Shown here one piece after another: positions 23,902 through 30,861 of a stretch of DNA of 40,471 bases. The notes beneath the pieces are model-generated. The model was not told the origin of the DNA. It searched no databases and saw only the letters and a list, made by a program, of their open reading frames with translations. The position numbers were made by a program, and so were the translations under genes. Location of the stretch: the NCBI GenBank assembly GCA_035326025.1, contig DAOKYT010000020.1:1-40471 (forward strand), written 5' to 3'. The DNA is from Amarobacter sp035326025. Lineage in GTDB: Bacteria > Chloroflexota > Dehalococcoidia > Tepidiformales > Tepidiformaceae. The number at the start of each line of letters is the position of its first letter. Within the stretch, counting starts at the first letter, position 1.

Positions 23902-24621
23902 ATGAAAACCAATCCCACTGTCTCTCCCGAAGATCGCGAACGGATCATCGAGGAGCACCTGCCCCTCGTTCGCTACGTGGTCCGCAAGATGCACGTGGTC
24001 AACCCGCCCGCGGGCCTCGATTTCGACGATCTGGTGAGCCACGGCACGCTCGGCCTCATCCAGGCGGTCGACCGCTTCGATGGGAGCCAGGGCGTCCAGT
24101 TCAGCAGCTTCGCGATCACCCGCATCCGCGGGGCCGTGCTCGATGCGCTCCGCTCACTCGACCCCGTCGGACGGCCGACGCGGACGCTGGCCAAGCGCCT
24201 GGACGCCACCCAGAACACCCTTGCCCTCGAGCTCGGGCGCGAACCGACCGCCGAAGAGGTGCGGCGGGCAGTCGGCGTGACGCCGGCTGAATACTGGCGC
24301 GCACGCTCCGCCGCCAGCATGAGTGTGGTCCCAATCGAACAGCCCTCGCAGGATGAGCATGGCTGGGAAGAGCGCCTGGCCGACGAGACAGCGACCGTTT
24401 CCGCCGGGCTCGAACGGCGCGACATGGCTGAGTGCCTCAGCCGCGCCGTCGCGGACCTGCCCGGCCGCGAACGGCTCATCCTCTCGCTCTACTACGTCGA
24501 GAATCTCACCCTGAAGGACATCGCTCGGGCGCTGGATATTTCGGAGACTCGCGTTTCCCAGTTGTTGCACCGGTCCTACGCCCGCTTGCGCGTGAATCCC
24601 GCCCTGGCGGGAGCCGCGTGA
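23902..24621 (+). CDS. Sigma-70 family (FliA/WhiG-like) RNA polymerase sigma factor
   Basis: A 239-residue protein; ATG 23902 follows AGAGGAG, and the earlier in-frame sequence crosses the regulatory element. Region 2 runs from RERIIEEHLPLVRYVVRKM to FDDLVSHGTLGLIQAVDRFDGSQGVQFSSFAITRIRGAVLD (blocks typical of FliA/WhiG/SigB). Region 3 holds AKRLDATQNTLALELGREPTAEE, and region 4 is LPGRERLILSLYYVENLTLKDIA with the HTH ISETRVSQLLHRSYARLR. In this genome it may direct motility, pilus or developmental genes. No anti-sigma factor lies next to it. A hairpin terminator follows. Confidence 0.92.
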   Translation: MKTNPTVSPEDRERIIEEHLPLVRYVVRKMHVVNPPAGLDFDDLVSHGTLGLIQAVDRFDGSQGVQFSSFAITRIRGAVLDALRSLDPVGRPTRTLAKRLDATQNTLALELGREPTAEEVRRAVGVTPAEYWRARSAASMSVVPIEQPSQDEHGWEERLADETATVSAGLERRDMAECLSRAVADLPGRERLILSLYYVENLTLKDIARALDISETRVSQLLHRSYARLRVNPALAGAA

Positions 24622-24650
24622 AGCGAACCCCGCCCACTGTTCTCCAGTAG

Positions 24651-24676
24651 AGGCGCCACCGGATGGGTGGCGCCTT
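24651..24676 (+). terminator. Terminator after sigma factor
   Basis: A perfect 10-bp stem, AGGCGCCACC / GGTGGCGCCT, with a 5-nt loop GGATG, followed by TATTGAT, lies 30 nt after the stop. It is close to a classical intrinsic terminator, though the T-run is short. Confidence 0.8.
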
Positions 24677-24846
24677 ATTGATCACTGATTGTGATACGTT
24701 GCTTGACTGTTGACGTACCTGGCGGCGTTTCGGTGGTCCCAGGGGCATCCGGATCAACCAGGGCCCATAACCACGGGAACTCGCTTATTGCAATCACATC
24801 TCGTCTGTACTACCGTCGGCCTGAATCTTGATGGCCGGGTCTCGTT

Positions 24847-25557
24847 ATGGCAACGATGGAGAATGGCCCACGCGGCAAGATCGGCCGGCCGGCGCTGCGG
24901 GTAGTCCTGGCCGATGACCACGCGATACTGCGCCACGCACTCGCGACATTGCTTGATGCCCAGTCCGATCTCCAGGTGATCGCGGAAGCAGCGGACGGCC
25001 GCGAGGCGATCGAGGCGACGGAGCGCCACCGTCCCGATGTCGTCATCATGGATGTTGGGATGCCGCGCCTGAACGGGATCGAGGCCACACGCCAGATTCA
25101 TGCGCGCTTTCCATCCACAAAAGTGCTCATCCTGAGCGCTTACGGTGATGCCGCATCGGTGGGCAACGCCCTCCTCGCGGGTGCCTGCGGCTTCATCATC
25201 AAGCGGTCCGATATCGATGAACTCGTCCTGGCCTTACGGCTGGTGACCACCGGGAATGTGTATGTTTCGCGTGAGCTCGCCGAGCATATGGATATCGGTG
25301 AACTGACCTTCAGTGCGCGCAATCGTGGTGCCGAGGCCTCGGCCCTCACCGACCGCGAACGGGAGGTCCTCCAGCTGATCGCCGAGGGCCACACACTCCG
25401 GGCGATTGCCGATATCCTGATCCTCAGCCCCAAGACGGTGGAGGGGCACAACTCACGGATCATGGCGAAGGTGGGGGCCCGGAACCGCGCCGACCTGGTC
25501 AGATACGCCCTCGGTGCCGGGCTCGTCCGCCCGGAACAACTTCCCGACGCGGGCTAG
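24847..25557 (+). CDS. NarL/FixJ-family response regulator
   Basis: A 236-residue protein. Receiver domain: VVLADDHAILR (Asp23, Asp24), phospho-acceptor Asp69 (VVIMDVGMPRLNG), Ser/Ala switch (ILILSAYGD region), Lys in FIIKRSD. The LuxR-type HTH at about 165-225 is complete: LTDREREVLQLIAEGHTLRAIADILILSPKTVEGHNSRIMAKVG in separate helices. The ATG at 24847 has no clear Shine-Dalgarno; ATG 24856 is an alternative. The 170-nt AT-richer gap before it should hold its promoter. It precedes a hybrid kinase by 37 nt and is its probable partner. Confidence 0.93.
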   Translation: MATMENGPRGKIGRPALRVVLADDHAILRHALATLLDAQSDLQVIAEAADGREAIEATERHRPDVVIMDVGMPRLNGIEATRQIHARFPSTKVLILSAYGDAASVGNALLAGACGFIIKRSDIDELVLALRLVTTGNVYVSRELAEHMDIGELTFSARNRGAEASALTDREREVLQLIAEGHTLRAIADILILSPKTVEGHNSRIMAKVGARNRADLVRYALGAGLVRPEQLPDAG

Positions 25558-25594
25558 ACGGCAACAGTGGCGGGACTGCCGAACGGAGGATGCA

Positions 25595-27487
25595 GTGGTT
25601 AACGTCGGTGAGGCGGACTCGCTCCTCGACGCGGTTTTCGATGCCATCCCCACCATGGTCTTCGTCAAGCGCGCCAGCGACCTGACCTACGTTCGTGCCA
25701 ACGCGGCTGGCCGGCGCTTCCACGGCCGGGGCACCGACGAGCTCGCCGGGAAGACAGTGTTCGACGTGTTTCCGCCGGGGAGCGCGGAGCGGCTCCAACA
25801 ACTCGAGCGCCGGGCCGTCCAGGAGCGGCGCACCGTCCTACTCGACAACATTCCCCTCGAAACGCCCATCGGCCCGCGCCGCTTCTGGGGGCAGGTGGTA
25901 CCGCTCACCGGCCCCCGGGGGCAGGTGGAGCTGCTCATCACCGTCGTCCGGGACGTGACCGACGAGTACCGGCTGCGCCAGGACATCGCCGTCTGGATGG
26001 ATGTCTTCTACCACGCCCAGTGGGGCATCGTCATTGGCGACCCGAGCGGCACCACACTCGAACAGATGAACCCGGCATTCGCCCGGATGCACGGATCCAC
26101 CGTCGAGGAATTGCGAGGCACATCACTCCTTGATGTGTTCCACCCCGATGTCCGGGCAGAAGTGCCAGGATTGATACAGCTCGCCCACGAACAGGGACAC
26201 CTCACCTTCGAGTCAATCCACATCCGCAAGGATGGCACGGCCTTTCCGGTCCTCGTCGATGTCACCGCTGTTGCGGAGCCTGGCGGTGGCGTGAAATACC
26301 GCGTGGTCAATGTTCAGGACATTTCCGCCCTGAAGCAGGCCGAGCGAGGCCTGCACGCCGCCCGGGCCGAGGCCGAGCGAGCCAGCCAGGCCAAGAGCGA
26401 ATTCCTTTCGCGCATGAGCCACGAGCTCCGCACCCCCCTCAACGTCATCCTCGGCTTCGCCCAGGTGCTGCAGCTTGATGAGCTGACCGAATCGCAGAAC
26501 GAGAGCGTCGGCCACATCCTCCATGCCGGGCGCCACCTCCTCGCGCTTATCGATGACGTGCTTGACATCTCGCGCATCGAATCCGGGAAGATGGCCCTGT
26601 CCCTCGAGCCAGTCGCCATCGGCGATGCCATCGAGGATGTCGTGCGGCTGATGCAACCGCTCGCGCGGGAAAAGCAAGTCACGCTCGGCCTCCCGGGGCC
26701 CGATTGCCAGAGCCACGTCCTGACCGACCGCCAGCGGCTGAAGCAAGTACTCCTGAACCTCGTCACCAACGGGATTAAGTACAACGTCCAGGGCGGTTCC
26801 CTCACGATCACCTGCGACGACGACGGTGAGCACGTGACGATCGCGGTCTCCGATACCGGTATCGGGTTCCCCGAAGACGCCATCGACCGCCTCTTCGTGC
26901 CATTCGACCGGCTGGGCCGGGAGGCCAGCGAGGTTGAAGGCACCGGGCTCGGGTTGAGCCTCTGCAAGGGCTTGGTGGAGGCGATGGGTGGGACTATCGA
27001 GGCCAGGCCCAACCCGGGCGGCGGCAGCGTCTTCATCATCACCCTCAATCGGGCCGAGGCGCCGTCCATGGCTGGCGCTTCGGGTGCTCCGCCACTGGCC
27101 CCCGCGCGGGCCTCTCGCGGCCTGGTGCTCTATATCGAAGACAACCTGGCCAACTTGAAGCTCATCGAACAGGTGCTCTCGAGGCGGCCCGGGATTAGCG
27201 TTATCCCGGCGATGCAGGGTGGCCTCGGTCTCCAGCTCGCGCGCGACCATCTGCCCGACCTCGTCCTCCTGGACCTGCACCTCCCCGATATCAAGGGTGA
27301 CGAAGTGCTTGCCCGGCTACTGCGCGAGCCGATGACGGCCTCGATCCCGGTGGTGGTCGCCAGCGCCGACGCCACTGAGCGGCAGATTGAACGCCTGGTG
27401 CGGATGGGCGCGCGCGCCTACCTCACGAAGCCCATCGATGTCCGCAGGCTGCTCGATCTGGTCGACGAGGTACTCGGCGATCCATAG
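25595..27487 (+). CDS. Cytosolic hybrid histidine kinase (PAS-PAS-HisKA-HATPase-REC)
   Basis: A 630-residue protein with a GTG start 5 nt after GGAGG. PAS1 covers about 8-130 (LLDAVFDAIPTMVFVKRASD) and PAS2 about 135-255 (WMDVFYHAQWGIVIGD), ending in a PAC-type segment. HisKA has His276 (SRMSHELRTPLN). The HATPase (about 375-490) has N box LVTNGIKYN, G1 VSDTGIGFP, F box FVPFDRLG and G2 GTGLGLSL. The C-terminal receiver (about 515-628) has LYIEDN, Asp560 (LVLLDLHLP) and Lys in YLTKPID. There are no membrane segments, so it senses an intracellular signal. It forms a two-gene unit with the NarL-type regulator. Confidence 0.93.
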   Translation: MVNVGEADSLLDAVFDAIPTMVFVKRASDLTYVRANAAGRRFHGRGTDELAGKTVFDVFPPGSAERLQQLERRAVQERRTVLLDNIPLETPIGPRRFWGQVVPLTGPRGQVELLITVVRDVTDEYRLRQDIAVWMDVFYHAQWGIVIGDPSGTTLEQMNPAFARMHGSTVEELRGTSLLDVFHPDVRAEVPGLIQLAHEQGHLTFESIHIRKDGTAFPVLVDVTAVAEPGGGVKYRVVNVQDISALKQAERGLHAARAEAERASQAKSEFLSRMSHELRTPLNVILGFAQVLQLDELTESQNESVGHILHAGRHLLALIDDVLDISRIESGKMALSLEPVAIGDAIEDVVRLMQPLAREKQVTLGLPGPDCQSHVLTDRQRLKQVLLNLVTNGIKYNVQGGSLTITCDDDGEHVTIAVSDTGIGFPEDAIDRLFVPFDRLGREASEVEGTGLGLSLCKGLVEAMGGTIEARPNPGGGSVFIITLNRAEAPSMAGASGAPPLAPARASRGLVLYIEDNLANLKLIEQVLSRRPGISVIPAMQGGLGLQLARDHLPDLVLLDLHLPDIKGDEVLARLLREPMTASIPVVVASADATERQIERLVRMGARAYLTKPIDVRRLLDLVDEVLGDP

Positions 27488-27932
27488 GCCCGGCTGAGCA
27501 GGCTGCGGCGGGAGCAGACGGCACGGGCTGTCGCGGTCCGTGTCGAAAGCCCGCGACGGGCCCGCCCGCTTCACCTCGCGCTCCAGGGAGCGGCCCCCCG
27601 GTGCCCGCCTTACCCCTCCCGCCCCCACCAGTACACCAGGTTGCGCGGCCGGGCCGCGCGCGATCGCCGGGGCGGGGGAGGGACAGCTCCCCGGGGATGG
27701 CAAATGTGTCGTCCGTGGCGGATTCGAGGGCCACGAGCGGGCCCCGCTCGAAGCGCCGGGCGACAGGCGCGCGGCCCGAAGTGCCGCCTCATGAGCGCCA
27801 CCAGGTTCACTAACCTCGGCGAACCCGCCCTGACGCCGCCCGGGAGTGCGTTGCCCGGCATGCTGCGCCAGTCACCCCTCTGACGGGAAGATGCTTCCGC
27901 GCGCGTGAGACCGTGCCCAATCGCCGGCGAGC
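27488..27932. other. 445-nt gene-free GC-rich region with palindromes
   Basis: No convincing reading frame. It holds several inverted repeats: a 9-bp stem with one wobble at 27528-27559 (CTGTCGCGG / CCGCGACGG, a possible terminator for the hybrid kinase), a 17-nt palindrome GCGCGGCC-G-GGCCGCGC at 27643-27659, and CGAGCGG/CCGCTCG at 27734-27750. It lies between the 3' ends of two convergent units, so transcription ends or untranslated structure are the simplest explanation. Confidence 0.5.
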
Positions 27933-28736
27933 TCACAGGCACACGGCCCCCGCCCAAAACGCCAGGTGGACGCTCAACGGCACCAGCGCCAGCCCCGCCA
28001 CGCACGCCCCGATGGGCGCCAGTGGAGTGCGCTGGCGACACTCCCGCTGCATGGCCAGGGCTTCGAGCCGGGGCATGGTGCCGCCGCTCGTAAGCGCAAC
28101 CCCCGCTGCCGGGGCCGGCTGGCTCGATGCGGCAACCAGCGCCTCGAAGAGGTCCTCGCGCCGGGCCCCCGCACGGAGCGCCGCCCGGTCGGCCGCGAGC
28201 TCCCACTCCAGAGCGATGCGCTCCGCGAGGCGGCGCCCGGCCGGAACGGGACGAAACGCCGCTTCCAGCGCCGCCAGGCCCGCCCGCCACAGCACATCGT
28301 GGCGCCGTTGATGCTCCCGCTCATGCAGGATCGCCGCGCGGAACACCTCGGGCGGCAGTTGCCTCCGCGCGCCGGTGCTCGCGTAGACCCGCGATCGGAA
28401 CACTCCCGCCGTGAAGAAGTGAATTCCCGGCATGTCGACCAGGGTGCACGCGACGCCGCCTTCGTCGATGTCTCTTTCGGCGGAATCACTCAGCAGCCGG
28501 AGCGCTGGTCGTTGCCGGAGCCATCGGGCTCCCGTCGCGACCACCAGCAGGAGCGGCACGAATGAGAGTGCCACCACGCTCAGCAACCCGATGAGCGTCA
28601 CGTCGTGGAGTTGCGCCGGGATCAGTGCGTCCCCCGCATCATGCAGGTGGGCCTCCACCGGATGCAGCGTGACGAACGGGACAACCACCACGGCGGCGAG
28701 CGCCGCCGCCACGCCAGCGCGGTTCGCATCCATCAC
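27933..28736 (-). CDS. M56-family membrane metallopeptidase (BlaR1/MecR1-like)
   Basis: A 267-residue membrane protein. Hydrophobic helices lie at the N-terminus (AALAAVVVVPFVTLH), at about 45-68 (TLIGLLSVVALSFVPLLLVVATG) and at the C-terminus (ACVAGLALVPLSVHLAFWAG). The zinc protease motif HEREH (ILHEREHQRRHD) is followed by EWELAADRAAL, the third-ligand region of M56 peptidases. It lacks the extracellular penicillin-sensor domain of BlaR1, as in many short M56 proteins. It starts in the stop codon of the BlaI-like gene (GTGA or ATG 3 nt later), the standard repressor-protease pair. It probably cleaves or inactivates that repressor on an envelope signal, perhaps copper judging by the divergent genes. 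Confidence 0.88.
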   Translation of the reverse strand: MMDANRAGVAAALAAVVVVPFVTLHPVEAHLHDAGDALIPAQLHDVTLIGLLSVVALSFVPLLLVVATGARWLRQRPALRLLSDSAERDIDEGGVACTLVDMPGIHFFTAGVFRSRVYASTGARRQLPPEVFRAAILHEREHQRRHDVLWRAGLAALEAAFRPVPAGRRLAERIALEWELAADRAALRAGARREDLFEALVAASSQPAPAAGVALTSGGTMPRLEALAMQRECRQRTPLAPIGACVAGLALVPLSVHLAFWAGAVCL

Positions 28737-29107
28737 TCGTTGCTCCGCAGTTTGGCTCTCAGCACCTCGACCGCGGCGGGGTCCAGCCGTTCCGCCTCGG
28801 CGAGAAACGCTGCCATCCCCGCCTCGCCAAGGCCGCTGAGAGCGGTCGCAAGGTCGTGCCCTCGCCTTCGGGCGAAGTCGTCGCGAGAGAGTGCGGGGGC
28901 GTACACATGCGCCCGCCCATCCTCCTTCCGCCGGACGAGCCCCTTCCGGTGGAGGCGCTGGAGTACGGTCAGGATGGTCGTGTAGGCGAGTCCCCGCGGG
29001 AGACCCACCCGCTCGTGCACCGCTGGGGTCGAGAGCTCTTCCCCAGCCCAGAGTGCCTCGAGGACCGCGGCTTCTAGCTCGCCCGGGTGGGCGTTGTCTC
29101 GGCTCAC
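28733..29107 (-). CDS. BlaI/MecI/CopY-family transcriptional repressor
   Basis: A 124-residue protein with a GTG start behind GGAGG. The winged helix at about 8-75 is typical of the family: GELEAAVLEALWAGEELSTPAVHERV, AYTTILTVLQRLHRKGLVRRKEDGRAHVYAP in separate elements. The C-terminal dimerisation helix follows. No CopY-type Cys-x-Cys metal motif is present, so derepression more likely depends on cleavage by the M56 partner. It is divergent from the copper-type genes, whose promoters carry TACTAC/GTAGTA palindromes that would suit a BlaI-type dimer. Confidence 0.9.
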   Translation of the reverse strand: MSRDNAHPGELEAAVLEALWAGEELSTPAVHERVGLPRGLAYTTILTVLQRLHRKGLVRRKEDGRAHVYAPALSRDDFARRRGHDLATALSGLGEAGMAAFLAEAERLDPAAVEVLRAKLRSNE

Positions 29108-29128
29108 GCTGGCCTCCTGCGTGTCAGT

Positions 29129-29143
29129 CTACTCGGCTTGTAG
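29129..29143. promoter_or_regulatory. Weak CTAC/GTAG repeat upstream of blaI-like gene
   Basis: CTAC-N7-GTAG lies about 22 nt before the GTG start. It is a shortened version of the three stronger palindromes in this cluster and would allow autoregulation. The remaining divergent region to 29293 shows no gene. Confidence 0.25.
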
Positions 29144-29293
29144 GACGTCTGGCGGGCCCGGTAGGCCCCGGAAGCTGGGCCCGGCCGCTCCTCGGTTCGC
29201 ATCGCGTAAAGGCCCGGCCACGAGGGACCACCGGGCCCCTCTGAGACGGCCGCGTGGCCCTCCCCCCGCCACCCCCACGGCGCGACAGTTGAT

Positions 29294-29317
29294 GCTACTA
29301 CGACAGGAGGTAGTAGC
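29294..29317. promoter_or_regulatory. TACTAC palindrome (operator 1)
   Basis: A perfect inverted repeat GCTACTAC-N8-GTAGTAGC ends one base before the start codon of the small membrane protein, and its centre contains the Shine-Dalgarno AGGAGG. A repressor bound here would block the start of the copper-type cluster. Confidence 0.6.
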
Positions 29318-29318
29318 A

Positions 29319-29540
29319 ATGTCCAACACCCCGGATCACTCCAGCCACATCGGGGAGACCACCCGTACCGGGCTGTTCGCGATGATGGCGATGATGGCGG
29401 TCTGTTGCCTCACGATGCTCGCCCTCGTCCTGCTCATCCCCGTTCTCGGCCTGCCAGCCGGCGGCATCGTGGCGGTCAGTGTGGGGGCAGCACTGATGTA
29501 TGCCCACATGAAGTTCATGAAGCACGGCTCGCACCAGTGA
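29319..29540 (+). CDS. Small membrane protein, copper-type cluster
   Basis: A 73-residue protein; ATG 29319 lies 8 nt after AGGAGG. A hydrophilic head with two His-containing motifs (DHSSH) is followed by two adjoining membrane helices (GLFAMMAMMAVCCLTMLALVLL and VLGLPAGGIVAVSVGAALMYA), then HMKFMKHGSHQ. The Met, Cys and His content suggests metal contact. I do not recognise the family. It is first in the plus-strand cluster under operator 1. Confidence 0.75.
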   Translation: MSNTPDHSSHIGETTRTGLFAMMAMMAVCCLTMLALVLLIPVLGLPAGGIVAVSVGAALMYAHMKFMKHGSHQ

Positions 29541-29573
29541 CCGGCCCGGCTTCGAATTCACAGGGAGACATGC

Positions 29574-29933
29574 ATGAACAGGTTCACGAAGCTCAGCGGG
29601 ATTGGGGCGATTGCTCTGGCCGCCGGCATTGCCGGTGGAGTTGGCGTCGCCTTCGGCCTGGGCGGCGACGATGGTGACGGCGGCCATGGCGGCCAGGCCG
29701 GCATGATGCCCACGGACCCCGCAACCATGAGTGCGCATATGCGCGCGCTGCTGGGAGATCAGGCCTTCGAGGCGATGCAGGGAGACATGACCGGTGTCCT
29801 CGGCGAGGACGCGTATGCCGCGATGCTGACCCGCATGGCCGATGCCTGCGCGGCCGATGGCATGGCGATGGCCACGTGGGCCCCGGAACCGCCGAATCAC
29901 GGGCAGCACCACCCGGGTGCCGCCGCCCCGTGA
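29574..29933 (+). CDS. Met/His-rich exported small protein
   Basis: A 119-residue protein with an N-terminal signal or anchor (IGAIALAAGIAGGVGVAFGLG), then an acidic Gly/His segment (GGDDGDGGHGGQ) and a Met-rich helical domain (GMMPTDPATMSAHMRALLGDQAFEAMQGDM, split over conserved helices), ending NHGQHHPG. Twelve or so methionines and terminal histidines are what one expects of a periplasm-side copper chaperone or buffer. The exact family is unknown. An AGGGAGA site precedes the ATG. Confidence 0.7.
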   Translation: MNRFTKLSGIGAIALAAGIAGGVGVAFGLGGDDGDGGHGGQAGMMPTDPATMSAHMRALLGDQAFEAMQGDMTGVLGEDAYAAMLTRMADACAADGMAMATWAPEPPNHGQHHPGAAAP

Positions 29934-29960
29934 CCCACCACGACGGGGAGGAGGGATTCC

Positions 29961-30380
29961 GTGCCACGGAACACCGTCATGGGCTTGCTGGTCGTGCTGG
30001 TCCTCGTTGCCGGCGCGGCTGGCTCCTGGCGCCTGGGCCGGGTCGTTAGCGGGTCATCCGGTCCCGGTGACGGCGACTGGGCACTTTCGGACCACGAGCC
30101 GCCCGTCGTCTCCGCCTACCTCTACGCTGGCTCGCACCGCCAGCAGGCCGCCCGCATCCCCTGCTACTGCGGGTGTTGGGACCTCGGCCACGCCAGCCTC
30201 CACGACTGCTTCATCGCCGGCGGGGGAGATTTCGAACCGCACGCGTCGGCGTGTGCCGTCTGCCTCGACGAACTCGCGGACCTCCGCCGCATCCTCGAAT
30301 CTGGCGAAGGTGTCGAGGCGGCCAGGGCCTACATCGATGCAGCGTACTCCGGCCTGGGAAAGCCCACGAATACGCCCTGA
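29961..30380 (+). CDS. PCYCGC-motif exported protein
   Basis: A 139-residue protein with a GTG start after GGGGAGGAGGG. An N-terminal membrane anchor (VMGLLVVLVLVAGAAGSW) precedes the conserved PCYCGC motif (Pro67-Cys68 to Cys72), then GHASLHDCFI and a CAVC pair, and ends in a helix (EGVEAARAYIDAAYS). These are the marks of the PCYCGC family, small anchored proteins that are probably metal-binding or redox-active. Its place in a cluster with a P1B ATPase and a cupredoxin supports copper handling. Confidence 0.82.
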   Translation: MPRNTVMGLLVVLVLVAGAAGSWRLGRVVSGSSGPGDGDWALSDHEPPVVSAYLYAGSHRQQAARIPCYCGCWDLGHASLHDCFIAGGGDFEPHASACAVCLDELADLRRILESGEGVEAARAYIDAAYSGLGKPTNTP

Positions 30381-30429
30381 GGGTAATCGGCCCTCTCCCG
30401 CACGGGCATGACCAAAAGGAGGTCGCCAC

Positions 30430-30660
30430 ATGTGGGATGGGACGCACGATATGGGGTGGTGGATGGCCGCCTGGATGGTGCTTGGAGGCGTGGTCTGGGT
30501 CATCCTCGCGGCGCTCCTGGCGTCGGTCATGACTGGAGCATGGAATCGCCGCGATGGCCGACAGCAACATGAATCCCCGCTTGAGGTCGCCCGGCGCCGG
30601 TACGCCTCGGGGGAAATCACCAGCGACGAGTTCGATGCCATCCGCCGCAACCTGGCCTGA
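30430..30660 (+). CDS. Small SHOCT-domain membrane protein
   Basis: A 76-residue protein with AAGGAGG upstream of the ATG. The N-terminus is rich in Trp and Met (MWDGTHDMGWWMAAW), followed by one membrane helix (VLGGVVWVILAALLASVM). The C-terminal SHOCT motif reads LEVARRRYASGEITSDEFDAIRRNL. Such proteins commonly accompany copper ATPases and multicopper oxidases. The function is unknown. Confidence 0.82.
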   Translation: MWDGTHDMGWWMAAWMVLGGVVWVILAALLASVMTGAWNRRDGRQQHESPLEVARRRYASGEITSDEFDAIRRNLA

Positions 30661-30815
30661 CCCTGCACAACGCCGGGCAGGCGCCTCGCCGCAGAGCCTC
30701 CGTTCGAGCTGACTGGCGGCCGGCAACATCCTCGTCGGCCGGCTTGCACGACACCCCGCCGTCATGAAGGGCAGGCGGCCCCCATGCGAATCAGGCTTTT
30801 GGCCGTTGCCAACCC

Positions 30816-30835
30816 TAGGATAGGGGGGTATCCTA
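30816..30835. promoter_or_regulatory. CsoR-like palindrome before P1B ATPase
   Basis: TAGGATA-GGGGGG-TATCCTA is a perfect 7-bp inverted repeat containing ATAGGGGGGTAT, the G-tract flanked by AT that is typical of CsoR/RcnR-type metal repressor sites. It lies 26 nt before the ATPase start codon. It differs from the TACTAC sites of the neighbouring genes, and no csoR gene is in the window. Confidence 0.5.
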
Positions 30836-30861
30836 TCATCATCTCGCCGGGAGGACCCGCC

